64,000 bases of DNA from contig NZ_MAMP01000024.1 of assembly GCF_001750285.1 (NCBI RefSeq), positions 457,641 to 521,640 on the forward strand. Direction: 5' to 3'. This stretch comes from Domibacillus iocasae (lineage in GTDB: Bacteria > Bacillota > Bacilli > Bacillales > Domibacillaceae). The notes beneath the pieces were generated by a model that worked only from the letters and a program-made list of their open reading frames with translations, made no database searches and was not told where the DNA came from. Of the stretch, positions 28,218 to 39,310 are shown one piece after another. Both the position numbers and the translations under genes were made by a program. The stretch's first letter is position 1. The number at the start of each line of letters is the position of its first letter.

Positions 28218-28263
28218 GTAAATCCCCCCGCTTGAAATAACTTTTTAAAACAATGAAAAAGGC

Positions 28264-29313
<1,050 letters not shown>

Positions 29314-29318
29314 TTATT

Positions 29319-29843
29319 TTAATTTAAAATAGAAAACTGTTTTGATTCCGCTCCAAGACGCTGTGATCCGCGTTTAATTGCTGTTTGTCCTGTGCGGGCT
29401 ACTTCTTTAATTCCATAAGGACGAAGAAGCTCAATCATCGCTTCGATTTTATCGAAGTTTCCGACAACTTGAATTGTGACGCTGTCTTTAGCCACATCAA
29501 TGATCGTGGCACGGAATGGTTCGATGATAACATTAATTTCCGCACGTGTCTGCGGTGTTGTCATCACTTTAATGAGAGCAAGCTCACGCGTAACGATTGC
29601 CTGCTCGGTAATATCATTTACTTTCAGCACGTCAATTTGCTTATTCAGCTGTTTGACGACTTGCTCTACCATCCGGTCATCTTCAACTTGTACGACGAAT
29701 GTCATTTTTGACACGCCTTCTGTTTCAGTAGACCCGACAGTAATGCTTTCAATATTAAACTGGCGGCGTGTAAATAATCCGGCAATCCGATTTAATACAC
29801 CGCTCTGGTTTAGCACGGTTGCTGTTACAATTCTTCGTTTCAC
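29319..29843 (-). CDS. ilvH: Acetolactate synthase regulatory small subunit
   Basis: A 174-residue subunit with an N-terminal ACT domain ([30 protein letters not shown]) that gives valine feedback control to IlvB. It overlaps ilvB by 4 bases, so expression is coupled. It is also named ilvN. Confidence 0.95.
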   Translation of the reverse strand: MKRRIVTATVLNQSGVLNRIAGLFTRRQFNIESITVGSTETEGVSKMTFVVQVEDDRMVEQVVKQLNKQIDVLKVNDITEQAIVTRELALIKVMTTPQTRAEINVIIEPFRATIIDVAKDSVTIQVVGNFDKIEAMIELLRPYGIKEVARTGQTAIKRGSQRLGAESKQFSILN

Positions 29844-31579
29844 TGCGGTTTCACCCCGATCATTTCATGAATTCCTTTGCCTGGCGCGATCATCGGGTAA
29901 ACCATTTCTTTCGGCTTAATGCGGCAATCGATCAAAACAGGCTCATTGTCTGTCAGCGTTTCACGCATTACTTTTTCTGCTTCTTCTTCTGTTGTAACCA
30001 CATAGCCGCGAAGGCCATAGGCACCAGCCAATTTTACAAAGTCCGGCTGAACCGGGATCAATGACTGAGAATAGCGCTCCTCATAAAACGTTTCCTGCCA
30101 TTGACGAACCATGCCAAGTGCCATGTTATTGTAAATGATAATTTTAACCGGCAGCTTTAATTCCGCAACAAGTCCAAGCTCCTGCAAAGTCATTTGGAAG
30201 CCTGCGTCACCGGCTACCGCCACGACTGTTTTATCCGGCTTCGCAATTTGCGCGCCGATTGCGGATGGAAAACCAAAGCCCATTGTACCAAGGCCCCCTG
30301 ATGTTACCCATTGATCCGGCTTGTTGAATCCATAATATTGCGCTGTCCACATTTGATGCTGGCCGACGTCTGTTGTTACAACAGCATCGCCGTCTGTAAT
30401 ATCATGAATCAATTTCATAAGTGACTGTGGTGAAATACCATCGCCGTTTTCTGTGTTCCATAGCGGATTCTCTTTTTTATCCTGATCAAGTTTGTCACGC
30501 CATTCTCCTGCATTCGGTGCTTCAAAATCCAAGCTAAGGATTTTTTTCAACGCTTCACGAGCATCTGCAACGATCGGAATATGCGTCGGTACGTTTTTGC
30601 CGATTTCAGCTGGATCGATATCAATGTGTGCAACCGTTGCATTTTTCGCAAAATGTGCAAGGTTTCCGGTTAAGCGGTCATCAAAACGGGCGCCAATGTT
30701 AATGAGCAGGTCCGCTTCGTAAAGGGCTGTATTGGCTGCGTACGTTCCATGCATACCGCCCATTCCAAGAAATAATGGGTGATTGGCTGGAAAACCGCCA
30801 AGGCCGAGCAATGTGTTGACAACTGGAATTTGCATTTTTTCGACAAATTGAAGCAGTTCTTCAGACGCTTTCGCATGAAGGACGCCTGCTCCTGCCAAAA
30901 TAACCGGTTTTGTTGCTTTTGCCAGTGCTCCGCGCAGCTTTTTCACTTGCAGGCTGTTTGGCTTAAAGTTCGGCTGGTACCCTGGCAAATTTAGTTCATC
31001 GACAAATTCCGCACTCCCTACTGTTTGAGCGATGTCCTTTGGAATATCGATTAAAACAGGGCCCGGGCGGCCGGTTGTCGCAATATGGAACGCTTCATGA
31101 ACGATTCTCGGAAGATCTGCCATTGAACGAACCTGGTAATTATGTTTTGTAATCGGCATGGTAATCCCAATTACGTCTGCTTCCTGGAAAGCATCCGATC
31201 CGATAACGCCTGTTGCAACCTGGCCCGTAAACACAACTAGCGGAATCGAATCCATCATTGCATCTGTAATGCCTGTCACTAGGTTTGTTGCACCAGGACC
31301 CGATGTTGCTAAAACAACGCCTGGCTTACCAGAAACACGCGCATACCCTTCAGCGGCATGAATCGCTGCCTGCTCATGACGGGCAAGGATGTGGCGAATT
31401 GGGTTTTTGTAAAGTGCATCGTATAATGGAAGGACGGCTCCTCCTGGATAGCCAAACATTACTTCTACGTTCTCGTTTTTTAGAGTTTCGATAAATAAGT
31501 CAGCACCGTTCTTTGGTTCAGCCGCTTTTGTTGCTTGATCGTCAAACTTCATTTCTGTTGCTTTTGCATTTTGACTCAT
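29840..31579 (-). CDS. ilvB: Acetolactate synthase catalytic large subunit
   Basis: A 579-residue ThDP enzyme; the start is at ATG 31579 behind GGAGGGG. The ThDP glutamate lies in [15 protein letters not shown], the cofactor-binding motif in [15 protein letters not shown] ending in YNN, and the FAD region is in the middle. It condenses pyruvate with pyruvate or 2-oxobutyrate. It is the first gene after the T-box leader and heads the ilvB-H-C-leuB-C-D transcript. Confidence 0.96.
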   Translation of the reverse strand: MSQNAKATEMKFDDQATKAAEPKNGADLFIETLKNENVEVMFGYPGGAVLPLYDALYKNPIRHILARHEQAAIHAAEGYARVSGKPGVVLATSGPGATNLVTGITDAMMDSIPLVVFTGQVATGVIGSDAFQEADVIGITMPITKHNYQVRSMADLPRIVHEAFHIATTGRPGPVLIDIPKDIAQTVGSAEFVDELNLPGYQPNFKPNSLQVKKLRGALAKATKPVILAGAGVLHAKASEELLQFVEKMQIPVVNTLLGLGGFPANHPLFLGMGGMHGTYAANTALYEADLLINIGARFDDRLTGNLAHFAKNATVAHIDIDPAEIGKNVPTHIPIVADAREALKKILSLDFEAPNAGEWRDKLDQDKKENPLWNTENGDGISPQSLMKLIHDITDGDAVVTTDVGQHQMWTAQYYGFNKPDQWVTSGGLGTMGFGFPSAIGAQIAKPDKTVVAVAGDAGFQMTLQELGLVAELKLPVKIIIYNNMALGMVRQWQETFYEERYSQSLIPVQPDFVKLAGAYGLRGYVVTTEEEAEKVMRETLTDNEPVLIDCRIKPKEMVYPMIAPGKGIHEMIGVKPQ

Positions 31580-31662
31580 GTTTTTCCCCTCCAAATAATG
31601 GTTTGTTTTCCGTATTGGCAAGAGGTTCCTTCTTCACAATAGGTTAAATACCCGTTTTAAAG

Positions 31663-31960
31663 CAAAAAGAAAAGTCCTTTCACGCCTGCGACTGCCTAAA
31701 CAGAAACGCAGGGGTGAAAAGACTTTGTTTCTTTCCACGGTACCACCCTGATTCACGAATTTTTTTGCAAAAATCCGCCTTATGAACCGATTACCGGCTC
31801 GTTTTGGTAACGGGTGGCCAGCACCCGACTTTTCCTACTGGATGACGTTCAGAAAAGCACTCAGAGGGGATGTCGCGATCGGATGCACTCCCGGCTCTCA
31901 GCTATAACCGGTTCTCTGTGAAATGCAGTTCCTATCACTTTTTCCTCGTCAACGTTTTAT
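31663..31960 (-). promoter_or_regulatory. T-box riboswitch leader of the ilv-leu operon
   Basis: On the minus strand the T-box core AGGGTGGTACCGTGG (31735-31749) is followed by a terminator stem whose arms (31671-31690 and 31707-31726) spell AAAGTC...TTTTCACCCCTGCG and its complement, ending in TTTTCTTTTTG. A long Stem I domain precedes it (about 31860-31960). A CTC leucine codon at 31864-31866, in the 3' side of Stem I, is the best specifier candidate, consistent with leucine-tRNA sensing as in the B. subtilis ilv-leu operon; the exact specifier is tentative. Confidence 0.92.
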
Positions 31961-31977
31961 ATGTTTTGACGTATAGA

Positions 31978-33645
31978 TTAAATTTTCATAACTCCGCCAG
32001 TGTTGGCAGATGTGACCAGCTTGGCATAACGTGCCAGCCAGCCTTTTTTAATTTTCGGCTCCGGCTGTACAAAATCTGCACGGCGCGCTGCTAGTTCTTC
32101 ATCTGACAAATCGACATTTAATGTGCGGTTTGTCAAATCTATTTTAATTTTATCACCATTTTGAATGAATGCAATAGGACCGCCTTCTGCCGCTTCCGGA
32201 GAAATATGACCGATTGAAATTCCGCGTGAAGCACCAGAGAAACGTCCATCTGTCATAAGTGCGACTTTTGTTCCAAGCCCCCGCCCCGCAATGGCTGATG
32301 TCGGCGTCAACATTTCCGGCATTCCCGGTCCGCCTTTTGGTCCTTCATAACGGATGACAACGACGTGTCCTTCTCTGACTGTTCCGTTATTAATATTCTC
32401 GATTGCTTCATCCTGTGATTCAAATACAATGGCTTCTCCATCAAATATTTTAATGGAAGGGTCTACTGCTCCTACTTTAATAACTCCACCAAGCGGCGCA
32501 ATGTTTCCGTACAAAATCGATAATCCGCCGACTGGGCTGTATGGATCTTCTTTTGTGCGAATGACCTTCGTGTTTGTAATGTGTGCATCTTTTACATTTT
32601 CATAAACAGATTTGCCTGTGATTGTAATACGATCACCGTCAATACCATTTTCAATTTCACACAGCTCACGAATGATCGCGCTGATTCCGCCAGCTTTATT
32701 GACATCGTCCATCGTATAATCGGATGCCGGACTGATTTTCGCCAAATATGGAATGCGGTTGGCTACTTCATTAATACGATTTAAATCATACTCAATTTCC
32801 GCTTCGTTTGCAATGGCTAATGTATGAAGAACAGTGTTCGTTGACCCGCCCATTGCCATATCAAGCGCAAATGCATCGTCAATCGCTCTTTCATTGACGA
32901 TATCACGTGGTTTCAAGTCATTTTCAATCGCATTCATTAAGTATCCCACTGCTTCTTTAATCAAGCGATGACGTTCCGGGCTTGTTGCCACAATTGTGGC
33001 ATTTCCTGGCGGTGTCAGACCAAGCATTTCCATTAATGAGTTCATGGAATTAGCTGTAAACATACCGGAGCAAGACCCGCAAGTCGGACAAGCATTCGAT
33101 TCGATATCAAGCAGCTCTTCTGCTGACATTTTCCCTGACAAATGAGCACCTACACCTTCAAAAACAGATGTTAGTGTTAATGGTTTTCCTGTGGATGATA
33201 TGCCGCCTTCCATCGGACCGCCTGATACAAATACGGCTGGTACATTTGTCCGTACAGCAGCCATCAGCATACCTGGTGTGATTTTATCACAGTTCGGAAT
33301 ATAGAACACACCATCAAACCAATGTGCATTAATTACTGTTTCAGCTGAATCTGCAATCAATTCACGGCTTGGAAGGGAATATCGCATTCCAATGTGTCCC
33401 ATTGCAATGCCGTCATCAACACCAATCGTATTGAATTCAAATGGAACACCTCCTGCTTCGCGAATTTCTTTCTTAACAACTTCTGCAAATTTATTAAGGT
33501 GAACGTGTCCGGGAATAATATCTATATAAGAGTTACATACACCGATAAACGGTTTATGCAAATCTGCTGTTTTCACACCCGCTGCATACAATAAACTGCG
33601 GTGTGGGGCACGTTCGACTCCCTTTTTAATCATATCACTGCGCAT
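31978..33645 (-). CDS. ilvD: Dihydroxy-acid dehydratase
   Basis: A 555-residue iron-sulfur dehydratase making 2-oxoisovalerate and 3-methyl-2-oxopentanoate. Cluster cysteines lie in [10 protein letters not shown] and [18 protein letters not shown]; the signature near the C-terminus is [19 protein letters not shown]. It lies upstream of the T-box leader on the same strand, so its own transcript is not controlled by that leader unless from a separate promoter. No second T-box is seen upstream (33646-33850, AT-rich). Confidence 0.96.
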   Translation of the reverse strand: MRSDMIKKGVERAPHRSLLYAAGVKTADLHKPFIGVCNSYIDIIPGHVHLNKFAEVVKKEIREAGGVPFEFNTIGVDDGIAMGHIGMRYSLPSRELIADSAETVINAHWFDGVFYIPNCDKITPGMLMAAVRTNVPAVFVSGGPMEGGISSTGKPLTLTSVFEGVGAHLSGKMSAEELLDIESNACPTCGSCSGMFTANSMNSLMEMLGLTPPGNATIVATSPERHRLIKEAVGYLMNAIENDLKPRDIVNERAIDDAFALDMAMGGSTNTVLHTLAIANEAEIEYDLNRINEVANRIPYLAKISPASDYTMDDVNKAGGISAIIRELCEIENGIDGDRITITGKSVYENVKDAHITNTKVIRTKEDPYSPVGGLSILYGNIAPLGGVIKVGAVDPSIKIFDGEAIVFESQDEAIENINNGTVREGHVVVIRYEGPKGGPGMPEMLTPTSAIAGRGLGTKVALMTDGRFSGASRGISIGHISPEAAEGGPIAFIQNGDKIKIDLTNRTLNVDLSDEELAARRADFVQPEPKIKKGWLARYAKLVTSANTGGVMKI

Positions 33646-33850
33646 TGTATCTCCTCCAAGATAACTTGCCTTTCAAATTGCCCATCAAATCTTTAAAAAT
33701 CGTATATTTAATCTGAAAATTAAGTTTATATTGTGGTCAATGATACCTTTCTTTCTATGTTTGGTCAACACCTTTTCTGTCAAATTTTCTGACAAGATGT
33801 ATTTTTTTATAATGACCACAATCGAAAGCGTATCCATTTTAATTTATATA

Positions 33851-33883
33851 AAAAGGCCGGATGCACTTTCATCCGGCCTTTGC
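33851..33883 (-). terminator. Terminator after pbpF
   Basis: The stem AAGGCCGGATG / CATCCGGCCTT is followed by TTTATATAAA on the minus strand. Confidence 0.82.
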
Positions 33884-35839
33884 TTAAAACCATTCATTCC
33901 ATTTTTCGATGATTCCGTCATACCAATGCTCTTCTTGCTTTGCATTGCTATCAATCGCTTCTACATCAAATGACGTTTCACCAATGTAAGGAAGAATTTC
34001 ACTGACAACCTCTCCAAATAACGGAACTGCTCCATCTGAGCTATTGGTCGTTAAGTAGTTTGTTTTGCTTACTTCTTCTACCCCAACCCATACAGCCCCA
34101 ACTAAATTTGGTGTGTACCCGACGAACCATTGGTCCTCTGTTCCTTCAATTCCTTCAATTGGCACTTGCGTCGAACCTGTTTTACCAGCGATGTCCACTT
34201 CATCGACCTGTGCCCGTTCACCTGACCCCCGTTCAACAACACCTAAAAGCATGGCTGTCATTTGATCGGTTATTTCTTTTGAGGTTACCTTTACTTCTTC
34301 CGGCTCCCACTCAGGCTCTACTTCACCGTCCGGCCCGACAATTTTTTGAATAAAAAACGTTTCTTTTCGAACTCCATCATTTGAAAATGCAGTATATGCT
34401 TCTGCCATCTGCAGGGGTGATACGCCGGGTGTTATGTCACCAAGCGCCATTCCTAATTTGGCATTTTCAACTTCTAAACCAAACCGTTTCAATGCATTTA
34501 CACCTTTTGATACGCCGATTTGATCAAGGAGCCAGACAGCAGGAATATTTGCCGATTTCTCAACCGCCCGGTACATCGGAAGTTCTCCTTCATACATACC
34601 GCCATAATTAGTTGGCGAATAAGGATCTTCTCCTTCGCCAAACGACATTTCCTTATCTTCAAGCATATCTGTCGGTTCGTATCCTTCTTCAAGAGCAGGC
34701 GTATAAACAGCCAGCGGCTTAATCGTTGAACCGGGTGATTTTTTCATTTGAGTAGCAAAGCTAAAACCGCGGAATATGTGCTCACCGCGCCGTCCTACTA
34801 CACCAAGAACCCCGCCTGTTTTAGGATCGACTAACACGGCAGCACTTTGGGAATCTTCTCCATTAACGGTTTCAGGAAAAACAGAGCTGTTTTCGTAAAC
34901 ACCTTCAAGTCCTGCCTGTACATCCTGATCCATAGACGTATAAATGTTATACCCTTGTGTTAACAGGTCATCCTGCGTCAAGCCATAACGTGAAATAGCT
35001 TCGTTAATGACGGCATCTGCATAATGTGCATATTTTCCTTTTAACGGATCTCCGCTTGTATCTCTTAGCGTTATGTCTATGTTTGCCGTTTCATTCGCTT
35101 CGCTTTCGGTTATATAACTGTATTTCACCATTTGATTCAACACTACTTGACGCCGTTCAAGCGCATTATCCATATTGTCAATCGGATTGTATCGGGATGG
35201 TGCTTTCACCATGCCTGCAAGCATTGATGACTCAGCAAGGGTTAATTCTGATACGTCTTTGCCGAAATATTTTTTTGACGCATTTTGAACGCCCCATGCC
35301 CCATTCCCAAAATAGCTTGTATTCAAATACATTTCTAAAATTTCTTCTTTTTTATAGACTTTTTCAATCTCAATGGCAAGAAATAGCTCCTCGACTTTAC
35401 GGCGATATGTTTTTTCCGGAGACAGCAATGCATTTTTTGTCAGCTGCTGTGTAATGGTACTCGCTCCTTGGACGCGTGATCCCGCCATAATATTCGTAAA
35501 AAAAGCGCGGAAAATACCTTTTACGTCAAATCCACCGTGTTCATAAAAACGGTTGTCTTCAACAGCAACAATTGCTTCCTGCAAATGCTCCGGCATTTTT
35601 TCGATAGATACACTATCTGTCCTGTTGGCAGAAAGCTTGCTTGCTTTTTCCCCATTTCGGTCATAAATAATAGTTGACTGCGACAATCCCTGCTTCAACG
35701 TTTCTACATCAGCAGATTTCATAAAATAGAAGCCTGTGCCAAGCCCCGCTAAAACGACGATCGCAGCAAGCAAAATAACAATTTGGGTCAGATGAAATTT
35801 CCGCCAAAGGTTTTGAATTAATCTGATGACTACTTTCAT
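33884..35839 (-). CDS. pbpF: Class A penicillin-binding protein (PBP1-type)
   Basis: A 651-residue bifunctional cell-wall polymerase. It has one N-terminal membrane helix (about 18-40) and a glycosyltransferase domain with EDNRFYEHGGFD, QGASTITQQLTKN and RKVEELFLAIEIE. The transpeptidase domain has the nucleophile motif STIK (in SPGSTIKPL), SAN and KTGST. The size and the region match B. subtilis PbpF, which lies beside hemE, so the symbol is likely but other class A PBPs are close. Confidence 0.85.
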   Translation of the reverse strand: MKVVIRLIQNLWRKFHLTQIVILLAAIVVLAGLGTGFYFMKSADVETLKQGLSQSTIIYDRNGEKASKLSANRTDSVSIEKMPEHLQEAIVAVEDNRFYEHGGFDVKGIFRAFFTNIMAGSRVQGASTITQQLTKNALLSPEKTYRRKVEELFLAIEIEKVYKKEEILEMYLNTSYFGNGAWGVQNASKKYFGKDVSELTLAESSMLAGMVKAPSRYNPIDNMDNALERRQVVLNQMVKYSYITESEANETANIDITLRDTSGDPLKGKYAHYADAVINEAISRYGLTQDDLLTQGYNIYTSMDQDVQAGLEGVYENSSVFPETVNGEDSQSAAVLVDPKTGGVLGVVGRRGEHIFRGFSFATQMKKSPGSTIKPLAVYTPALEEGYEPTDMLEDKEMSFGEGEDPYSPTNYGGMYEGELPMYRAVEKSANIPAVWLLDQIGVSKGVNALKRFGLEVENAKLGMALGDITPGVSPLQMAEAYTAFSNDGVRKETFFIQKIVGPDGEVEPEWEPEEVKVTSKEITDQMTAMLLGVVERGSGERAQVDEVDIAGKTGSTQVPIEGIEGTEDQWFVGYTPNLVGAVWVGVEEVSKTNYLTTNSSDGAVPLFGEVVSEILPYIGETSFDVEAIDSNAKQEEHWYDGIIEKWNEWF

Positions 35840-35918
35840 TATTCTTTGTTCCCTTCTTCATGATACGTGCGGCCTTTTCTCATTGTAAGCACATTTCGCC
35901 AAATTGCAACGAATATGA

Positions 35919-36110
35919 ATGAAAACCGGCTTATCTGCCTATACGAATCAAGTGTATAAAAAGTTGCATTCTATTTATCCAGAACTTCAAACAGAAAAAA
36001 TGGATATAGAACATGCTTATGTGAATCGCCGGCTCGATCAAAATCTTCCTTGGAAAACCGTAACTCATCAAGCTGTTGAAAACGGATGCTTGATCGGCAT
36101 AATAGATTAA
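35919..36110 (+). CDS. Small hypothetical protein (63 residues)
   Basis: An open frame with an in-frame stop immediately before the ATG, so it cannot be longer. The product is soluble-looking (YTNQVYKKLHSIYPELQTEK, then a charged middle and ENGCLIGIID). It is followed directly by a strong terminator, which supports a real gene, but the ribosome binding site is poor. No family is recognised. Confidence 0.45.
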   Translation: MKTGLSAYTNQVYKKLHSIYPELQTEKMDIEHAYVNRRLDQNLPWKTVTHQAVENGCLIGIID

Positions 36111-36111
36111 A

Positions 36112-36143
36112 AAACGAGGAGCGGATAAATCCGCTCCTCGTTT
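36112..36143. terminator. Bidirectional terminator before tatA end
   Basis: The stem AACGAGGAGCGGAT / ATCCGCTCCTCGTT is flanked by A6 on the left, overlapping the tatA stop codon region. Confidence 0.85.
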
Positions 36144-36321
36144 ATTTGGAATCTATTTTCTTTTTCTCATCCTTGTCATCGTCCATGACATTTTTCATCC
36201 CCCGCTTAAATTCATGCAGCGTCTGTCCGGCTGCGCGACCAAGCTGAGGCAGTTTTTTTGGTCCAAATAACAACAAGGCGACAATTAAAATAATAGCGAC
36301 TTCGCCAAATCCAAGATTCAT
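36142..36321 (-). CDS. tatA: Twin-arginine translocase subunit TatA
   Basis: A 59-residue protein starting at ATG 36321 behind AAAAGGGGACC. It has the typical TatA layout: a short hydrophobic helix (GEVAIILIVALLLF), the FGPKKLPQLGRAAG hinge and amphipathic helix, and a charged tail (DDDKDEKKKID). TatA oligomers form the passage for folded proteins with twin-arginine signals. It stands alone between terminators; tatC is not in the window. Confidence 0.9.
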   Translation of the reverse strand: MNLGFGEVAIILIVALLLFGPKKLPQLGRAAGQTLHEFKRGMKNVMDDDKDEKKKIDSK

Positions 36322-36389
36322 GATGCCGGTCCCCTTTTCTTTATATGTGCCTTTTCATTATAATCGAAAAATTGTTTTTTGAACATAAA

Positions 36390-36420
36390 AAGTGAAAGCG
36401 GACATATGTCCGCTTTCACC
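36390..36420 (-). terminator. Terminator after the symporter gene
   Basis: The near-perfect palindrome GTGAAAGCGGACA / TGTCCGCTTTCAC is followed by TTTTTATG on the minus strand. Confidence 0.75.
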
Positions 36421-36425
36421 ATTTA

Positions 36426-37670
36426 TTACACTTCCGCGCGCTGCTGCTTAATTGTTTTGTTTTTTTCCGATTCACCTACATACAATGCACATGCGGCATC
36501 GCCTGTAATATTAACGGCTGTACGCGTCATATCAAGCAGGCGGTCAATCCCGATAATTAAACCGATTCCTTCGACTGGAAGACCTACGCTGCCGAGTACC
36601 ATGGCAAGCATAATAAGACCAACGCCTGGCACGCCTGCTGTTCCAATGCTGGCAAGAGTCGCCGTCAACACGACTGTTGCCAGGTCTGCCATTGTCAGTT
36701 CAATTCCGTATGCCTGTGCAATAAACAGCGTTGCTACACCTTGCATAATAGCGGTACCGTCCATGTTGATCGTTGCGCCAAGAGGCTGAACAAACGAGCT
36801 GATCGGTTCTGGCACTTTTAAGTCTCTCTGTGCTACTTCCATTGAAACAGGAAGAGTTGCATTACTGCTTGATGTACTGAATGCCACACCCATCGCCGGC
36901 GCAAACTTTTTGAAAAACCAAATCGGACTCTTTTTCGCCAAAAAAGCAACAGTTCCACCGTATGTCACAACACTATGGATAAAGAGGGCCGCTAATACAA
37001 CAAGCATGTATGAGCCCATAGCGAGAATCGCATCCCATCCTTGTGTGCCAATCGCCGTCGCAATCAACCCAAACGTTCCGTATGGCGCAAATTTCATAAC
37101 AAGACCTACAAGATACATCATAATCTCATTGCCCTGCTCGACTAAGCTGAAAATTCCTTTTGTTTTGTCGCCAAGCGCAGTCAAGGCCAGTCCAATAAAC
37201 ACCGCAAATACAATAAGTTGAAGCATATTGCCTTCCGCCATCGCGTTAATTGGATTTTTAGGAATAATATTCATCAATGTTTCACTGACAGGAGGCGCTT
37301 CTTCAGTCGAAAATTCGGCACCCGCCGTATCGAATTCTCCTGCTGACCCCGGCTGTATGATTGCTGCGAGACAAAGCCCAATAATAATCGCAAAACATGT
37401 CGTAATTAAAAAATAAGTGACAGTTTTCAAACCGATACGGCCCAGTTTTTGCGGATCGCCAAGCCCGGCTGAACCAAGAACGATCGAAAAGAAAACGAGC
37501 GGTACAACAAGCATACTGATCAAGCTTAAAAAGATTTGCCCGACCGGTACAAATAAATAGGTATTTAATACGTCAAAAACATTTGGTGCCGTTAAGTTTA
37601 AGACGAGACCGACAATCGCCCCGAGAATGAGCGCTGCGATAATTTTAGTGGTTAAATTCATTTTTTTCAT
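36426..37670 (-). CDS. Dicarboxylate/amino acid:cation symporter (SDF/DAACS family)
   Basis: A 414-residue transporter with about eight membrane helices and two re-entrant hairpins. The serine-rich loop FSTSSSNATLPVS and the motif NMDGTAIMQG, which bind substrate and Na+ in the glutamate transporter family, are intact, as is DRLLDMTRTAVNITGD. Members import glutamate, aspartate or C4-dicarboxylates. The neighbourhood (yhf genes) would fit gltT of B. subtilis, but I cannot settle the substrate. The region 37671-37968 is AT-rich and holds only promoter-like sequence. Confidence 0.88.
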   Translation of the reverse strand: MKKMNLTTKIIAALILGAIVGLVLNLTAPNVFDVLNTYLFVPVGQIFLSLISMLVVPLVFFSIVLGSAGLGDPQKLGRIGLKTVTYFLITTCFAIIIGLCLAAIIQPGSAGEFDTAGAEFSTEEAPPVSETLMNIIPKNPINAMAEGNMLQLIVFAVFIGLALTALGDKTKGIFSLVEQGNEIMMYLVGLVMKFAPYGTFGLIATAIGTQGWDAILAMGSYMLVVLAALFIHSVVTYGGTVAFLAKKSPIWFFKKFAPAMGVAFSTSSSNATLPVSMEVAQRDLKVPEPISSFVQPLGATINMDGTAIMQGVATLFIAQAYGIELTMADLATVVLTATLASIGTAGVPGVGLIMLAMVLGSVGLPVEGIGLIIGIDRLLDMTRTAVNITGDAACALYVGESEKNKTIKQQRAEV

Positions 37671-37968
37671 TTATTTTCCCCCTTCTACTATATAACATAA
37701 TAAACACATACCGTTTATCGTAATAGATTACACTAAAAATAACAAATTATTTTTTAAAATCCAAAGTACCACTCTTTCGAAAAAGATAAACACGAATATT
37801 TTTTCATGTTAAGTTGAGACACGTAATTTTATCTAAGCACAAAAAAGGGGTACTTAAGACTACTATACAGCCTTTATTATTACTTATAAGTAACAATTGA
37901 ACAGGGCTTAATATTATAAAAATGGGGTATAAAAGAATATAACCACCACATCAAAGGGGTCAGCAGCC

Positions 37969-38388
37969 ATGAAAAATAAAACAATTTTATTCCTGTCACC
38001 TTTTAATCATTTGAGCATGATGGCAGAAGGGTGGGCGGCACGACTGAATGAGCCGTCCTGGAAAGTTGTAAGCGCTGCTTATATGAATGCAGACTATGAC
38101 GCCCTTCCTGTCGAAGCGATGAAAGAAGTAAATATTGACATTGAGAGCAAAACACCGTATTCGCTAAAGTCTCAACTTATGAATGAGGCAGACGTTGTCG
38201 TTGCCATCTATGATTTTCAGCGTGACAGTTTGCCCACGCTCCCTGATGAATCAAGACGAAAATTAGTGCGCTGGAATATATCAAACCCCGTACACTATAA
38301 TCAATTAACGGATCGGTGGGCAGCTTACCAGGAAGTGTGCGATGAACTCGCTGTAAAAATACAGGAGCTTAAAAAACAACTTATCTAA
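37969..38388 (+). CDS. ArsC/low-molecular-weight phosphatase-like protein lacking catalytic residues
   Basis: A 139-residue protein whose whole length follows thioredoxin-coupled arsenate reductase: TILFLS...MMAEGWAARL, WKVVSAAYMN, VEAMKEVNIDIESKTPYSL, EADVVVAIYD and a C-terminal helix. The phosphate loop CxGNSCRS is replaced by SPFNHLS, losing the nucleophilic Cys10, Cys15 and the Arg, and the downstream redox cysteines are absent. It cannot be an ArsC or a tyrosine phosphatase by the known mechanism; a binding or regulatory role is inferred. It has AAAGGGG before its ATG and is a single-gene unit. Confidence 0.78.
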   Translation: MKNKTILFLSPFNHLSMMAEGWAARLNEPSWKVVSAAYMNADYDALPVEAMKEVNIDIESKTPYSLKSQLMNEADVVVAIYDFQRDSLPTLPDESRRKLVRWNISNPVHYNQLTDRWAAYQEVCDELAVKIQELKKQLI

Positions 38389-38393
38389 ACTTA

Positions 38394-38429
38394 TCGCCTT
38401 TGTCCATTACTGGCTGAGGCGGTTTTTTT
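38394..38429 (+). terminator. Terminator after the ArsC-like gene
   Basis: A short CGCCT / AGGCG stem with a long loop is followed by T7. Confidence 0.55.
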
Positions 38430-38485
38430 GAAACTAAATCCGCTGCACATTCGTATAATCAATTTAGAGAGGCAGGGATAAACAA

Positions 38486-39310
38486 ATGGAAACAAAAGAA
38501 ACCCTTATGGAGCATCTGCAAAATATTGAAAGATGGGAAAACGATCAAAAAGGATTATGGATATGGGACCGTATTGCACGACTTCCTTTTGCGATCCTTG
38601 ATAAAATGACACCTTCTTTTATTCAAGGAAAAATCGGTGCATTGCTGGATGAGCTTGGTTATTACATCCAGAGCGGAGGAAAATATTTAACAAAGCAGAG
38701 CAGTATTTTGAAAAAGCTGGAACGATATGCTCAAACACCTGTTCACACAATTGATGATGTGAAAAATCTGCCTCTTTCCGCTATGGATGAGACGGCTTTA
38801 TCCATTCAAAAATCGTATACGGGTGCCGCAACCGTTCAAGGAGCGACAACTGGTATCGGCGGCATATTTACATTGGCGGTTGATATTCCGGCTACGCTCG
38901 CCTTGTCCCTTAAAACGCTGCAGGAAATTGCTGTCGCTTACGGTTATGATCCAAATGAACGGGAAGAGCGGGTTTTCATCATTAAATGTCTTCAATTTTC
39001 TTCCTCTGACATTGTTGGGAAACGGGCGATTTTAAAAGAAATCTCCGATTATGCCAACCGCGGCAATAGCAAAGAAATGATTTCACAATTGCAGGGCTGG
39101 CGTGAAGTGGTACTTTCTTACAGAGAACAATACAGCTTAAAGAAAATATTCCGTCTTATACCGTTTGTCGGCATTATTTTTGGTGCGCTCTCTAATCGCT
39201 CGATGATTGAAGACTTGTCGGACACGGCGATGATGCTCTATAGAAAACGGCGCATTTTAGAGCGACTGGCTCAACAAACAAACGAAACCGAATCGGACAT
39301 CCACATTTAA
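38486..39310 (+). CDS. ecsC: EcsC-family protein
   Basis: A 274-residue protein of the EcsC family (slightly longer than B. subtilis EcsC, about 236). A helical N-terminal part is followed by the glycine-rich hydrophobic stretch AATVQGATTGIGGIFTLAVDIPATLALSLKTLQEIAVAYGY typical of the family, and a C-terminal amphipathic hairpin. It is not next to ecsAB, so it is either ecsC relocated or a paralogue. Its last codons lie in an inverted repeat shared with the convergent gene, with a 4-base overlap of the two coding regions. Confidence 0.82.
   Translation: METKETLMEHLQNIERWENDQKGLWIWDRIARLPFAILDKMTPSFIQGKIGALLDELGYYIQSGGKYLTKQSSILKKLERYAQTPVHTIDDVKNLPLSAMDETALSIQKSYTGAATVQGATTGIGGIFTLAVDIPATLALSLKTLQEIAVAYGYDPNEREERVFIIKCLQFSSSDIVGKRAILKEISDYANRGNSKEMISQLQGWREVVLSYREQYSLKKIFRLIPFVGIIFGALSNRSMIEDLSDTAMMLYRKRRILERLAQQTNETESDIHI

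Noticed and set aside
37671..37968. AT-rich gap before the ArsC-like gene as a possible small RNA
   Set aside because: No clear hairpin-terminator or conserved motif visible; probably only promoter sequence.
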